Shown piece by piece: positions 1 through 8,981 of a DNA stretch of 47,101 nt; the stretch's first letter is position 1, and each line of letters begins with the position of its first letter. The DNA comes from Planctomycetota bacterium. Its GTDB lineage: Bacteria; Planctomycetota; UBA1135; UBA2386. The notes below the pieces were generated by a model. It saw only the letters and a program-made list of their open reading frames with translations. It ran no database searches and was not told where the DNA came from. Position numbers and translations under genes: made by a program. The stretch spans positions 1 to 47,101 of the forward strand of contig VGZG01000022.1 of NCBI GenBank assembly GCA_016872675.1, in the 5' to 3' direction.

Positions 1-126
1 GCCGCGGCCGCCGGCGGCCCGACCGAGGCCAGCCGCTGGGCCGTGGCCTTGCTGCTCGCCGCGGTCTTCGCCTACGGCGTGGCGGCCTTGCCGCGCGCCA
101 GCGCTTCGTCGCCGACCAAGGCGTGA
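1..126 (+). CDS. C-terminal end of a membrane protein (partial)
   Basis: An open frame enters from the left edge and stops with TGA at 124-126, leaving 41 codons. The visible residues contain one hydrophobic stretch (about residues 14-30: WAVALLLAAVFAYGVAAL) preceded by a polar TEASR, which looks like a last transmembrane helix, then a short Ser/Ala-rich tail. The codon use is the strong GC-third-position pattern of the neighbours. Too little remains to assign a family. The gene is convergent with the toroid-repeat gene that ends at 291. Confidence 0.5.
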   Translation, partial: AAAAGGPTEASRWAVALLLAAVFAYGVAALPRASASSPTKA

Positions 127-228
127 CGGTGCGACCCGCGCCCCGGCGCGGCGATGCCGCGCGCGGGCCGTCGGCGGCCGCACGCGGTGTCGGAGGCGGA
201 GCGACCATCCGTTGCGCGGGCTCTGCGC

Positions 229-244
229 GGCCGCGAAGGCGGCC
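229..244. terminator. GC hairpin between convergent genes
   Basis: A perfect 6-bp inverted repeat (GGCCGC, loop GAAG, GCGGCC) lies in the 164-bp gap between two convergent genes. There is no U-tract, so termination function is inferred from position only. Nothing else recognisable is in 127-290. Confidence 0.3.
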
Positions 245-290
245 ACGACGCGCATCCTGAACGCCCGCGGGACGACGTCGTCTCGGCTGT

Positions 291-2033
291 TCAGCGGCCG
301 GTGATCGCCGGCAGCGACGCCTTCATCAGGAACAACAGGCCGAACGCGGTGTCGGCGAAGCTGCCCCAGGCGCCGTCGGGGTTCTGCGTGGCGACGAGGT
401 GCATCGCGCCCTCGACGTACCAGTCGCGGCCGCCGAGCAACGCCACCTGGTTGAGTTCGCACGCGCGCTCGAGGCCGTAGAGGTAGTACAGGTGCCAGTC
501 GGGGCGCACGGCGTCCGGAAACGGGTTGCCGCGCACGGTCATGTGCTTCTGCATCCACAACAGCCCCGCGCGCACCGACGCGTCGGCCTCGGACAGCAGC
601 TTGGGATTGCCCTTCTTCTGCAGGCGCAACGCCGACGTGCACAACGTCAGGCCGGCGATGCCCGCGGTCGTCATCGAACCGGTGAGCGGACCATCGTCAC
701 GATACGACCAGCCGCGCGGCTGCACCTTGCCGCCGGCCCGGGTGCGCCCTGGCTTGTCGACATCCTTGCGCAGGGTGGCGTCCAACGACTCGGCCGCGCC
801 GTCGAGCCGCGCCTGCAGCAGCCAGTGCTGCGTCGCCGCCGTCCAGACCTGCGACGGCACCTCGACGCCGCACAACTGCGTGCCGTAGAGACCGAGGCAC
901 GCGTACTGGCTGTTGCTGTTGTCCCAATCGACGCCGGGGCCGTAGTGCCAGCGGCGCACGTAGGCGCGGTCGACGGACGTGTCGATGTTGCCGAGCAGCG
1001 TGTCGGACCACTCCTTGACGACGGCCAGGTCGGCAGCCGGCAGCTGGCGCGTCATCGGGACCTTGAGGCGGCCGGCGCGCATCTCGGCCCACTCCCCGGC
1101 CGGCGTGTAGAGCGCCTCCATCGCGAGGATGGCGACCGCCAGCGAGTAGGTGCCGGAGATGACGCACTTGCGCAGGCGGTCGTAGCCGTGGACCAGCGCC
1201 GCGTCGCGCGCGTCCTCGCCGCTGCGCCGCAGCGCGAGCAGCATCATCGCCAACTCCCCCGGCGCGATCTCGTGGTGCGGATTGGCGCCGGGCGCCGGGA
1301 TGTTGTCGGCGCGCTCGGCAAGCTTCTGCTTGAGGTGCGCGGCCGAGGCGCGGATCGCGGCGCGGATGCGTTCCTCGAACGCGGCGTCGTCGGGCCCAGC
1401 GATCGCCGCGTCCTGCCACGCGTCCGTGATCTTCAACGTGCGCTTGCGCAGCACGTGCTTGTGGTCGCCCTCGACCCAAGCCGGGTGCTCCAGTTGCAGT
1501 TCAACGACGCCGTCGAAGGCAGCGACGCGGCCCTGCTCGAGGGCGAGCGTGCGCTGGCCGCGGAAGGTCCCGTCGATGCGCGGCTCGTGCGGCGCGACGG
1601 CGCCGAGTCCGCGCGCCGCCTTCTGGTCGAACGCGATCGTGCCGCGGAAGGCCTGCGCGCCGGCCTGCGGCGCGTCGTACTCGACGTCGATGCGAACCGG
1701 CTGCCAGTTGCCGCGCGCCATCGCCAACTGCGCCTTGCCGCCGCGCGCCGTGCCGAGGTCCAAGGCCACGTGGGCGAGCAGTTCGCGCACGTCGACGACC
1801 TCGCCAGCGCGGCGCACGCGGGCGGCGTCGAGTTCGCCGGCGTAGAAGACGCCGGGCTGGGCCGCGCCGTGCCACGGATCGGGGCAGTGCTGTCCCTCGG
1901 GCACGACCTTCGAGTCTAAGGCGAGCGTGCGCGCGTAGACGAGCCCGCCGCGCTCGGGAACCTGCCAGCGCACGGCCTGGGCGGCGAGCGGCGCCGCGAT
2001 GGCGAACAGGCACGCTGCGAGACGAGGGAGCAT
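291..2033 (-). CDS. Secreted alpha/alpha-toroid (terpene-cyclase-like) repeat protein
   Basis: 580 aa from the ATG at 2033. This start is chosen because it begins a good signal peptide (MLPRLAACLFAIAAPLAAQA), whereas upstream in-frame starts lack one. The second half (about residues 240-575) carries repeated helical pairs with the W/Y and G spacing of squalene-cyclase/prenyltransferase-type toroids, for example RRWHYGPGVDWDNSNSQYA, RGWSYRDDG and NPDGAWGSFADTAFGLLFL. The N-terminal 200 residues are beta-rich and unassigned. I see no DXDD-type cyclase motif, so a non-enzymatic or unknown periplasmic role is more likely than terpene cyclisation. It is divergent from the M1 peptidase gene, with 89 bp between starts. 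The toroid fold assignment is moderately sure; the function is unknown. Confidence 0.7.
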   Translation of the reverse strand: MLPRLAACLFAIAAPLAAQAVRWQVPERGGLVYARTLALDSKVVPEGQHCPDPWHGAAQPGVFYAGELDAARVRRAGEVVDVRELLAHVALDLGTARGGKAQLAMARGNWQPVRIDVEYDAPQAGAQAFRGTIAFDQKAARGLGAVAPHEPRIDGTFRGQRTLALEQGRVAAFDGVVELQLEHPAWVEGDHKHVLRKRTLKITDAWQDAAIAGPDDAAFEERIRAAIRASAAHLKQKLAERADNIPAPGANPHHEIAPGELAMMLLALRRSGEDARDAALVHGYDRLRKCVISGTYSLAVAILAMEALYTPAGEWAEMRAGRLKVPMTRQLPAADLAVVKEWSDTLLGNIDTSVDRAYVRRWHYGPGVDWDNSNSQYACLGLYGTQLCGVEVPSQVWTAATQHWLLQARLDGAAESLDATLRKDVDKPGRTRAGGKVQPRGWSYRDDGPLTGSMTTAGIAGLTLCTSALRLQKKGNPKLLSEADASVRAGLLWMQKHMTVRGNPFPDAVRPDWHLYYLYGLERACELNQVALLGGRDWYVEGAMHLVATQNPDGAWGSFADTAFGLLFLMKASLPAITGR

Positions 2034-2122
2034 GGCGTCCCCGAATCTAGCGCGCGGCCGGGCAATGCGCGCGAAGCCATTGCCGGCGCGACTGCGGCGG
2101 CCACACTTGTCGCTCAAGAACC

Positions 2123-4081
2123 ATGGCCGTCCGCTCCGCCCCGTCGTTCGTCGTCGTCCTGCTCCTCGCCGCCGCCGCCAGCGCCCAGTCCCCCGCCGGG
2201 CCGCGCGTCGTGCCGTATCCGATCGACCTGCCGCCCGGCTTCGAGGCGGCGATCGCCAAGGGCACGCGCACGCGCGACGGGCGGCCGGGGCCCAAGCACT
2301 GGACCAACCACGCGAAGTACACGCTGGCGGCCGAGCTCGACCCGCAGGCGGCGCGCCTCGTCGGCAAGGCGACGATGGTCTACGAGAACCGATCGCCCGA
2401 CGCGCTCGATCGGCTGGTCGTGCACTGCTACCAGGATCTGATGAAGGCCGGCGCGCAGCGCACGCGCACGGTCACGGCGACCAACGGCTTCGAGCTCGTC
2501 GAGGCGCGCCTCGAGGGCAAGAAGATCCGCGCCACCGTGATGGACACGCGCCTGATGGTGCGCCTGCCGCAGCCGTTGCCGCCCGGCGCCTCGACGACGC
2601 TCGAGATCGACTACGCGTTCGACGTGCCCAAGGCCGGCACCGCGCCGCGCATGGGCCACGAGGCCGACAAGGTCTACTACCTCGGCTACTGGTACCCGCA
2701 GTTCGCGGTCTACGACGACGTCGAGGGCTGGGTCGCCGACCCGCACCGCGGCAACGGCGAGTTCTACATGGGCTACGCCGACTACGAGCTGCGGATCACC
2801 GCGCCGGTCGGTTACCTCGTGCGCGCCACCGGCGAGTTGCAGAATCCCGAGGCGACGCTGACCGCCGCGGCGCGGCAACGGCTGGCGCAGGCGGCGACGA
2901 GCCGCGAGATCGTGCGCGTGGTCACCAAGGAGGACCACGACAAGGGCGAGGTCACCGCGACCTCGGCCGACGGCAAGCTGACATGGCGCTTCCTCGCCAG
3001 CAACGTGCGTGACGCCGCCGTCAGCGTCGCGCGCAGCTACCTGTGGGACGCGACGCACGCCGTCGTGAAGGACAAGGACGGCCCCGGCAAGGACGGCACG
3101 TGCATGATCCACGCCGTCTACGAGCCGAACTCGGGCGACTGGGTGCGCGCCGCCGAATACGCGCGCCACACCATCGAGTTCATGTCGGCCAACGCGTACC
3201 CCTACCCGTGGCCGCACATGACCGCCTGCGAGGGCATCATCGGCGGCGGCATGGAGTACCCGATGATGACGATCTGCGGCGGCCGCCAGCCGGCCGGCGT
3301 CATCGCCCACGAGCTGTGCCACATGTGGTTCCCGATGCTGGTCGGCAACAACGAGAAGCGCTTCGCATGGCAGGACGAGGGCTTCACCACCTTCTGGACG
3401 ACGCTCTGCCGCGACGACTTCACGCAGCGCAGCAACGGCCCGCGCCGCGAGGTGATGGCCTACGGCAACCAGGTCGCCGTCGGCGAAGACGTCGTCTGCA
3501 TGCGCCACGCCGACGCCTACGGCCAGGACAACTTCGGCTTCGCCGCCTACGGCAAGCCGGCCGCAGTCCTGCACCAGCTACGCGGCCTGCTCGGCGACGA
3601 GACGTTCTTCGCGGCGTTCCGGCGCTACACGGCGGACTGGGCGTACAAGCACCCCTACCCGCACGACTTCTTCCACGCCTTCGCCGACGCCAGCAAGCAG
3701 GACCTGTCGCCGTACTTCCGCACGTGGTTCTTCGAGGCCTGGCCGCTCGACCACGCGATCGCCGAGGTCGCGCGCAAGGACGGCCGGACGACCGTGCGCC
3801 TGCTCGACAAGGGCCGCGCCGTGCACCCGTGCGTCGTCGAGGCGAAGTTCGCCGACGGCACGACGCAGCGGCAGACCGTGCCGGCGACGACGTGGTGGCA
3901 GGGCACGAGCGCGACGGTCGAGTTCGCCGGCGCCGCGGTCGAGGTGCGCCTCGACCCGGACGTGACCTGCCTCGACTGCGCGCGCGGCAACGACGTGTGG
4001 AAGGCCGCGCCCGAGAAGCCGGCCGACGTCGACGCGAAGGCCGGCCAGGACAAGAAGACCGGTCCCGACAAGCAGGACTGA
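2123..4081 (+). CDS. Secreted M1-family zinc aminopeptidase
   Basis: 652 aa with a signal peptide (VVVLLLAAAASAQS). The gluzincin signature is clear: HELCH at residues 396-400 followed by 18 residues and the third zinc ligand Glu419 (in WQDEGF). The exopeptidase motif GGMEYP lies about 20 residues before it, in place of the canonical GAMEN. The N-terminal 200 residues form the beta-saddle typical of M1 enzymes, and a helical domain follows the catalytic domain. The C-terminal 20 residues are Lys/Asp-rich and look like a linker or tail. M1 peptidases remove N-terminal residues from peptides; the signal peptide places this one outside the cytoplasm, consistent with scavenging of peptides. It runs convergent with the MazG-like gene, 13 bp apart. 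Confidence 0.93.
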   Translation: MAVRSAPSFVVVLLLAAAASAQSPAGPRVVPYPIDLPPGFEAAIAKGTRTRDGRPGPKHWTNHAKYTLAAELDPQAARLVGKATMVYENRSPDALDRLVVHCYQDLMKAGAQRTRTVTATNGFELVEARLEGKKIRATVMDTRLMVRLPQPLPPGASTTLEIDYAFDVPKAGTAPRMGHEADKVYYLGYWYPQFAVYDDVEGWVADPHRGNGEFYMGYADYELRITAPVGYLVRATGELQNPEATLTAAARQRLAQAATSREIVRVVTKEDHDKGEVTATSADGKLTWRFLASNVRDAAVSVARSYLWDATHAVVKDKDGPGKDGTCMIHAVYEPNSGDWVRAAEYARHTIEFMSANAYPYPWPHMTACEGIIGGGMEYPMMTICGGRQPAGVIAHELCHMWFPMLVGNNEKRFAWQDEGFTTFWTTLCRDDFTQRSNGPRREVMAYGNQVAVGEDVVCMRHADAYGQDNFGFAAYGKPAAVLHQLRGLLGDETFFAAFRRYTADWAYKHPYPHDFFHAFADASKQDLSPYFRTWFFEAWPLDHAIAEVARKDGRTTVRLLDKGRAVHPCVVEAKFADGTTQRQTVPATTWWQGTSATVEFAGAAVEVRLDPDVTCLDCARGNDVWKAAPEKPADVDAKAGQDKKTGPDKQD

Positions 4082-4094
4082 CGCGCCGCGGCCC

Positions 4095-4415
4095 TCAGGC
4101 CGCCGGCGGATGCGGGCAGGCGCACGGCGTCGCGGCGCACCGCGGGCAGCCGGCGCCGTACTTCTTGCGGCCGATGGCTTCGAGATCGAGGCCGTGCAGC
4201 GAAGCGAGCGTCGCGAGCCAGGCGTAGACGTCGCCGAACTCCTCCTCAAGGTTGCGCTGGTCCTTGCGGCGGATGGCGCGCACCAGTTCGCCGACCTCCT
4301 CGACGAACCACAGCAGCGTGCCGGGCACGCCGCGGCCAGAGTCACGTTTGAAGTAGACGTCCTCGATCAGGCGCTGGAACGACCCTGGCGGGCCGACGCG
4401 ATCGGGCGCGCTCAT
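4095..4415 (-). CDS. MazG-like nucleotide pyrophosphohydrolase
   Basis: 106 aa. The alpha-helical NTP-PPase motif is present: EEVGEL (residues about 39-44) and EEEFGDV (about 57-63), giving the ExxE...ExxD magnesium-binding pattern of the MazG/dUTPase-like superfamily. An unusual C-terminus carries CPRC then CAC-PH, a possible small zinc site not needed by the core fold. Family members hydrolyse (d)NTPs to monophosphate and pyrophosphate; the substrate here is unknown. The start overlaps the stop of the upstream SpoIIE-like gene by 4 bp (ATGA), so the two are probably translationally coupled. Confidence 0.85.
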   Translation of the reverse strand: MSAPDRVGPPGSFQRLIEDVYFKRDSGRGVPGTLLWFVEEVGELVRAIRRKDQRNLEEEFGDVYAWLATLASLHGLDLEAIGRKKYGAGCPRCAATPCACPHPPAA

Positions 4416-5548
4416 GCGCCGCCCGCTCCGTCGACCGACTTCTTGACCGTCAGCAGCAGCACGTCCTCCCGCAAGCCGTCGGCGCCGGCGTCCTGCTCGA
4501 TGCCGCCGAGCACGACATCCATGAACATGCGCGTGTTGCGCGGCGAACTCTGCCGCAGCATGTCGAGCAGGCCGGCCGTGCGCAGCAGCGCGTCGTTGCC
4601 GAGCACCAGGCGCGTGCCAGGGCTCATGGCGATCTCCTGCGGCCGCAGCGACTTCTCGAACACCGGGCCGTCGTCGAGGCCGAGCGCGATACCCTCGGCG
4701 TTGAGCTCCATCACCTCGTTGCGCTGGCAGATGAGCAGCGGCGTGTGCGCGCCGGCCTGGTAGAGCTTGCAGCCGTCGGGCCCGACCTGCAGCAACGTCG
4801 CTTTGGCGCAAACACCCTGCGGCAGCGCGTTCTTGCACACTCTGTTGGCGTGCGCCAGCGCCTTGCGCGGCGTCGCCGCCTGCTGCAGCGCCCGATGGAT
4901 CTCGTCGCGCGCCAGCTTGCACGCCAGCACTGCGAGCGGGCCTTGGCCTTCGGCGCTGACGACGTAGGCGATGTGGCTCGGCGCCTCGCCCGGCGCGGCG
5001 ACGAGGTCGAAGTAGTCGAGGCCGCCGCGGGATCCCGCGGCGAGCTGGCCGTCGACCTCGTGTCCCGGCACGCCTGGCAGCGTGGTCGGCAACGTCTTGT
5101 CGCGCATCTGGCGCACCAGCGGATCCATGGCGACGTTGGCGGCGCCGCCGGACTGTTCTTGCGCCGCTAGCAAGGCCTGTAGGTCGGTGGCGAGGTACTG
5201 CACCGACCGACCGAGCGCGCCGACCTCGTCGTCGCCGCCGACGCGCACCTTCACCTCGCTGCTGCCGCGACCGATCTTGCCGACCGCGAGGCCGATGTCG
5301 GTGACGCGCGAGCCGACCTTGCCGCCGAGCGCGTAGCCGACCGCGCCGATGGCGACGCCAAACAAGCCGCCGAGCAGCAAGCCGACCGTCCAGCCGCGCG
5401 AGACGACCGCCGGGTCGGCGATGCCGTCGGCGATCTGGGCGATCAGCAGGACAACCAGCAACACGCAGGCGACGAGACCGGCGCCGGCGAGGACGAGACC
5501 GTGATGGCGGGCGAGCGCGCCCGACGACTTGCTGCCTTTGCGGGCCAT
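4412..5548 (-). CDS. Membrane HAMP-SpoIIE-type (PP2C-like) phosphatase protein
   Basis: 378 aa. Two transmembrane helices (about residues 17-40 and 52-74) are followed by a HAMP-like linker (about 75-125) and a SpoIIE/PP2C-like domain (about 150-370). GLDYFDLV matches the GGDYYDV motif and REDVLLLTV matches the final DDxTLL motif. The middle metal motif DVSGHG is replaced by VVSAEGQG, so the Asp appears to be lost and activity is uncertain. Family members dephosphorylate anti-anti-sigma factors in partner-switching systems, but no STAS or anti-sigma gene is adjacent. It lies 88 bp downstream of pgpA and is coupled to the MazG-like gene. Confidence 0.7.
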   Translation of the reverse strand: MARKGSKSSGALARHHGLVLAGAGLVACVLLVVLLIAQIADGIADPAVVSRGWTVGLLLGGLFGVAIGAVGYALGGKVGSRVTDIGLAVGKIGRGSSEVKVRVGGDDEVGALGRSVQYLATDLQALLAAQEQSGGAANVAMDPLVRQMRDKTLPTTLPGVPGHEVDGQLAAGSRGGLDYFDLVAAPGEAPSHIAYVVSAEGQGPLAVLACKLARDEIHRALQQAATPRKALAHANRVCKNALPQGVCAKATLLQVGPDGCKLYQAGAHTPLLICQRNEVMELNAEGIALGLDDGPVFEKSLRPQEIAMSPGTRLVLGNDALLRTAGLLDMLRQSSPRNTRMFMDVVLGGIEQDAGADGLREDVLLLTVKKSVDGAGGA

Positions 5549-5636
5549 GGCGGGGAGCCGGCGACGGGGCGCCGGCGCGGCGCATCATGGCGACGGGGCT
5601 GGGCGCCGTCACGCTGGAGCCGGCGGCCGGCCGCGA

Positions 5637-6134
5637 TCAGCCGCGGACGAACGGCAGCGCCAGCCAGAGCACGAGGCCGGCCTGGACGCCGGCGGCGACG
5701 TCGTCGGCCATGATCCCCCACGCGCCCGGCAGGCCTTCGAGCCGGCGGGCCGGCGGCAGCTTGAGCACGTCGAAGACGCGGAAGGCGAAGAACGCGGCGG
5801 CGTGGTCGACGCCATCGGGCAGGCGGCCGGCGAGGCCGGCCAGCAGGACGACGGTCACGACGTAGCCGACGACCTCGTCGAGCACGAACAGGCCCGGGTC
5901 CACGCCGCCGATGACGCGCGCGACGAACTTCGACTGTAGCGAGCCCCACAGCCACAGCACGGCGGCCGCGGCCGACCACGTCCACAGCGCGGCGGTCAGC
6001 GTCGGCGACGCCGCCTGTAGGCCGACGGCCAGCGCCACGCCGCCAAGCGTGCCGACGGTGCCCGGCGCCCACGGCGAGCAACCGAGTCCGAAGCTGCTGA
6101 CCACCAGCCAGCGACAACGGTCGAGCGGGCTCAC
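5637..6134 (-). CDS. pgpA: Phosphatidylglycerophosphatase A
   Basis: 165 aa, GTG start. Removes the phosphate from phosphatidylglycerophosphate to give phosphatidylglycerol at the inner membrane. Family motifs are in order: GTVGTLGG near the N-terminus, DEVVGY in the middle, and FRVFDVLKLPP followed by GAWGIMADDVAAG near the C-terminus, which includes the metal-binding Asp pair. Several hydrophobic segments are consistent with an integral membrane enzyme. The GTG start overlaps the pgsA stop by 4 bp, so the two consecutive enzymes of phosphatidylglycerol synthesis are encoded in order and probably coupled. Confidence 0.92.
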   Translation of the reverse strand: MSPLDRCRWLVVSSFGLGCSPWAPGTVGTLGGVALAVGLQAASPTLTAALWTWSAAAAVLWLWGSLQSKFVARVIGGVDPGLFVLDEVVGYVVTVVLLAGLAGRLPDGVDHAAAFFAFRVFDVLKLPPARRLEGLPGAWGIMADDVAAGVQAGLVLWLALPFVRG

Positions 6135-6703
6135 TTCGCGCCTCCGAACAACACGTCGCGCGCCTTCCACACGTAGTTGGCGCCCGACACGACGGTCAGC
6201 GCGAGGCTGACCCAGAAACCGCCGACGGCGGCCCAGACCCAGACGTCCGTGCCGGCGCACATCGTCAAGAGCGCGCCGATGGTCCAGCACTGCGCGACCA
6301 TCTTCCACTTGCCGAGCCGGTCGGCGGGGAACGGCTTGCCGCTCGCCTCGACGACGCCGCGCACGGCGGTGACCAGGAACTCGCGCGCGATCACGACGAC
6401 GACGTACCACGTCGTCAGCACGGCGGTCGCGGCCGGAAACTTCAGCAGGATCACGAAGGAGCCCGACGTCAGCACCTTGTCGACGAATGGGTCGGCGACG
6501 CGCCCGAAGGCGGTGACCATGCCCCAGCGGCGCGCCAGCCAGCCGTCGACGAAGTCGCTGAAGGCGGCGACGAGGAACACGACGAACGCCGCCCACACCA
6601 GCGCCGGCGGCGGGGCGGCCGGATCGGCCACGGCCTCGAGGCAGCCGAACACCGCCGCCGTCAGCACGAGCCGCGACAGCGTGATGAGGTTCGGCAGGTT
6701 CAT
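6131..6703 (-). CDS. pgsA: CDP-diacylglycerol--glycerol-3-phosphate phosphatidyltransferase
   Basis: 190 aa, ATG at 6703 chosen because it begins the typical MNLPNLITLSR N-terminus and overlaps the rimO stop by 4 bp. The CDP-alcohol phosphotransferase signature is complete: DFVDGWLAR, then G, D and D at the expected spacing in AFGRVADPFVDK. There are four to six hydrophobic segments. It makes phosphatidylglycerophosphate, the substrate of the next gene product, PgpA. Confidence 0.95.
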   Translation of the reverse strand: MNLPNLITLSRLVLTAAVFGCLEAVADPAAPPPALVWAAFVVFLVAAFSDFVDGWLARRWGMVTAFGRVADPFVDKVLTSGSFVILLKFPAATAVLTTWYVVVVIAREFLVTAVRGVVEASGKPFPADRLGKWKMVAQCWTIGALLTMCAGTDVWVWAAVGGFWVSLALTVVSGANYVWKARDVLFGGAK

Positions 6704-8073
6704 GCCTTCTGCTTGGGCTTCGCCTTGGCCGCGGCGACCTCGCCCTCGAACTCGTAGTCGCGGGCCTTGGTGATCGTGACGTCGACCATCTGGCCGGGCT
6801 CGGCGCAGCCCTTGGGCAGCAGCACGCGGCCGTCGACCTCGGGCGCGTCGGCCCACGTGCGCGCGACGACGCGCTTGGCGTCGGCGTCGTAGCCGTCGAC
6901 GACCGCCGGCAGCGTGCGGCCGACCAGCGACTCGTGGAACGAGCGCATGACGCCGCGCTGCAGTTCCATCAACTCGGCGACGCGCGCCTCGGCGACCTTC
7001 TGCGGCACCTGGCCGGGCATGTCGAACGCCGGCGTGCCCTCCTCCTGGGAGTACGGAAACACGCCCAGGCGCTCGAAGCGGTAGCTGGTGACGAGGTCCC
7101 TGGCGGCCTGGAAGTCGGCTTCGGTCTCGCCCGGGAAGCCGGCGATCAGCGTGCTGCGCACGGCGATGCCGGGCACCTCGCTGCGCAGCCGGTCGAGGAT
7201 GCCGCGCACCTGCTCGCCCGAGACGCCGCGCTTCATGGCCTTCAGCATCGGGCCGCTGATGTGCTGGATCGGGATGTCGAGGTACTTCACCGCCTTGGGG
7301 TGCTCGCGCAGGAACGTCGTCAGCTCCGGCGCGACGGTGTGCGGGTAGGCGTACATCAGCCGGATCCAGCGGATGCCCTCGACCTCGCCGAGCTTCTCCA
7401 TCAGCACGTGGATCTGGCGCTTGCGCGTCGTGTCGAGGCCGTAGGCGGTGCTGTCCTCGGCGACGACGACGAGCTCCTGCACGCCGGCGGCGGCGAGGTT
7501 CCTCGCCTCGTCGACCAGCACGTCGATCGGCTTGCTGCGGTTTCTGCCGCGCATCTTTGGGATCGCGCAGAAGGTGCAGGTGTGGTCGCAGCCCTCGCTG
7601 ATGCGCAGGTAGGCGAAGCTCTTCGGCGTCAGTAGGAAGCGCTTGGTGTCACTGCGCGGCCCCTTGGGCTTGCCGCCGTCGACCGTCGCGACCCAGCGGC
7701 GCTCGCTGCCGTTGACGATCTTGCGCACGACGGCCGGCACGCCCGAGTAGTCGGACAGGCCGAACACCGCGTCGAGCTCCGGGACCTGCTGGCGCAGTTC
7801 GTCGCCGTAGCGCTGCGCGAGGCAGCCGACGGCGATCACGCCCTTGAGGTCACCGTCGTCCTTCAGCTTCGCGACCGACAGGATGGTGTCGATCGACTCC
7901 TGCTTGGCGGTGTCGATGAAGCCGCAGGTATTGACGACGACGACGTCGGCGTCGCCGGGCTCTTTGACCACCTGCAGCCCTTCCTCGACGACGTGGCCCA
8001 GCAGCACCTCGGAATCGACGAGGTTGCGGGCGCAGCCGAGGCTGATCAGGGAGACGCGGATCGCTTCGTTCAC
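6700..8073 (-). CDS. rimO: Ribosomal protein S12 methylthiotransferase RimO
   Basis: 457 aa, GTG start. A radical-SAM methylthiotransferase that modifies an aspartate of ribosomal protein S12. The N-terminal UPF0004 domain has SLGCARN and NTCGFI cysteines. The radical-SAM CxxxCxxC is in EGCDHTCTFCAIP, and a TRAM-like domain ends the protein. The SLGCARNLVDSE and AKQESIDTI stretches separate it from MiaB. It heads the rimO-pgsA-pgpA run. The C-terminus has a Lys/Ala-rich tail. Confidence 0.95.
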   Translation of the reverse strand: MNEAIRVSLISLGCARNLVDSEVLLGHVVEEGLQVVKEPGDADVVVVNTCGFIDTAKQESIDTILSVAKLKDDGDLKGVIAVGCLAQRYGDELRQQVPELDAVFGLSDYSGVPAVVRKIVNGSERRWVATVDGGKPKGPRSDTKRFLLTPKSFAYLRISEGCDHTCTFCAIPKMRGRNRSKPIDVLVDEARNLAAAGVQELVVVAEDSTAYGLDTTRKRQIHVLMEKLGEVEGIRWIRLMYAYPHTVAPELTTFLREHPKAVKYLDIPIQHISGPMLKAMKRGVSGEQVRGILDRLRSEVPGIAVRSTLIAGFPGETEADFQAARDLVTSYRFERLGVFPYSQEEGTPAFDMPGQVPQKVAEARVAELMELQRGVMRSFHESLVGRTLPAVVDGYDADAKRVVARTWADAPEVDGRVLLPKGCAEPGQMVDVTITKARDYEFEGEVAAAKAKPKQKA

Positions 8074-8209
8074 GGCGGAGGTGGGGTCGTGGCCGTCACG
8101 GGGCGGCGCGCGATCGGATCATGCTACCGGCTGCGGCGGCGATCCGCTGCGCGCCAACGCGGGGACGCGCGCCGCCGGCACGAGGCCGCCGGCGGAGCGG
8201 GGCAGCGAC

Positions 8210-8230
8210 GCGGCGCGCCAGGCGCGCCGC
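8210..8230 (-). terminator. Perfect 10-bp hairpin after rplI
   Basis: GCGGCGCGCC and GGCGCGCCGC separated by one base lie 15 bp past the rplI stop. This is the likely end of the ribosomal-protein transcript. There is no T-run. The rest of the gap 8074-8245 shows only further GC-rich partial inverted repeats. Confidence 0.5.
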
Positions 8231-8245
8231 TGTCGCCGGTCCGCG

Positions 8246-8698
8246 TCACTGCACCTTTTGCTGGACGACCCAGACCTTGACCTTCGCCTCGACGTCCGCG
8301 TGCAGGTGCACGAGCACGTCGTAGACGCCGATCTCCTTCAGCGGGTTCTCCAGGCGAACCTGCTTGTCCTCGACGGCGAAGCCCTTGTCGCGCAATGCGG
8401 CGGCGACATTCGAGTTCGTGACCGAGCCGAACAGGTGGCCTTCCGCGTTGGCGCGGCCCTCGATCGTGACCGAGGCCTCGGCCAGTTTCGTGGCGAGGTC
8501 CTGCAAGCTGGCGACGCGCTTCTGCTCCTCGGCCAGGGCCAAGGCGCGAGCACGCTCGATCTCGGCCACGTTGGATTTCGTGACCATGACGGCGAGGCCG
8601 CGCGGCAGCAGGTAGTTGCGCGCGTAGCCGGGCTTGACCTTCACCACGTCGCCGATGCGGCCGAGGTGCTCGATGTTCTGCTTCAGCAGGAGTTCCAT
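8246..8698 (-). CDS. rplI: 50S ribosomal protein L9
   Basis: 150 aa, the normal length. The N-terminal domain begins MELLLKQNIEHLGRIGDVV with the conserved VKPGYARNYLLPRGLA. A long central helix (about residues 45-75) and the C-terminal domain with GHLFGSVT follow. It binds 23S rRNA near the L1 stalk. It is the last gene of the rpsF-rpsR-rplI set, one base after rpsR, and is followed by a strong hairpin. Confidence 0.97.
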   Translation of the reverse strand: MELLLKQNIEHLGRIGDVVKVKPGYARNYLLPRGLAVMVTKSNVAEIERARALALAEEQKRVASLQDLATKLAEASVTIEGRANAEGHLFGSVTNSNVAAALRDKGFAVEDKQVRLENPLKEIGVYDVLVHLHADVEAKVKVWVVQQKVQ

Positions 8699-8699
8699 G

Positions 8700-8978
8700 T
8701 CACATCCTCCCCACGAACGGCATGAGGCAGATCAGACGCGCGTACTTGATCGCTTCCGACAGCTTGCGCTGGTTCTGGCCCGAGAAGCCCGTGCGCTTGC
8801 GCGACTGGATGCGGCCGTTGGCTGACACGAACTTCGACAGATAGGCGATGTTCTTGTACTCGAGGGGTTCCTCGGGGAGCACCTCGCGGCGACGGGCGCC
8901 AAAGCGCCCGAACTTGCTGCGGCGCTGGCCGCCGCCGCCCATGCCACCGTCCTGGGAGTTGGTCGTCATGTTGCTCAT
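8700..8978 (-). CDS. rpsR: 30S ribosomal protein S18
   Basis: 92 aa. The core EYKNIAYLSKFVSANGRI...RKRTGFSGQNQRKL...IKYARLICLMPF is typical S18. The first 30 residues are a Gly/Arg-rich extension (GGMGGGGQRRSKFGRFGARR), longer than in E. coli. It partners S6 on the 30S platform, and rpsF is immediately upstream with a 3-bp gap. No ssb gene sits between rpsF and rpsR, unlike the arrangement in many bacteria. Confidence 0.96.
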   Translation of the reverse strand: MSNMTTNSQDGGMGGGGQRRSKFGRFGARRREVLPEEPLEYKNIAYLSKFVSANGRIQSRKRTGFSGQNQRKLSEAIKYARLICLMPFVGRM

Positions 8979-8981
8979 GGA

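Noticed and set aside
2060-2090. Imperfect dyad GGCAATG/CATTGCC between the divergent toroid and M1 genes
   Set aside because: Short arms with a bulge in very GC-rich DNA; not enough to call an operator.
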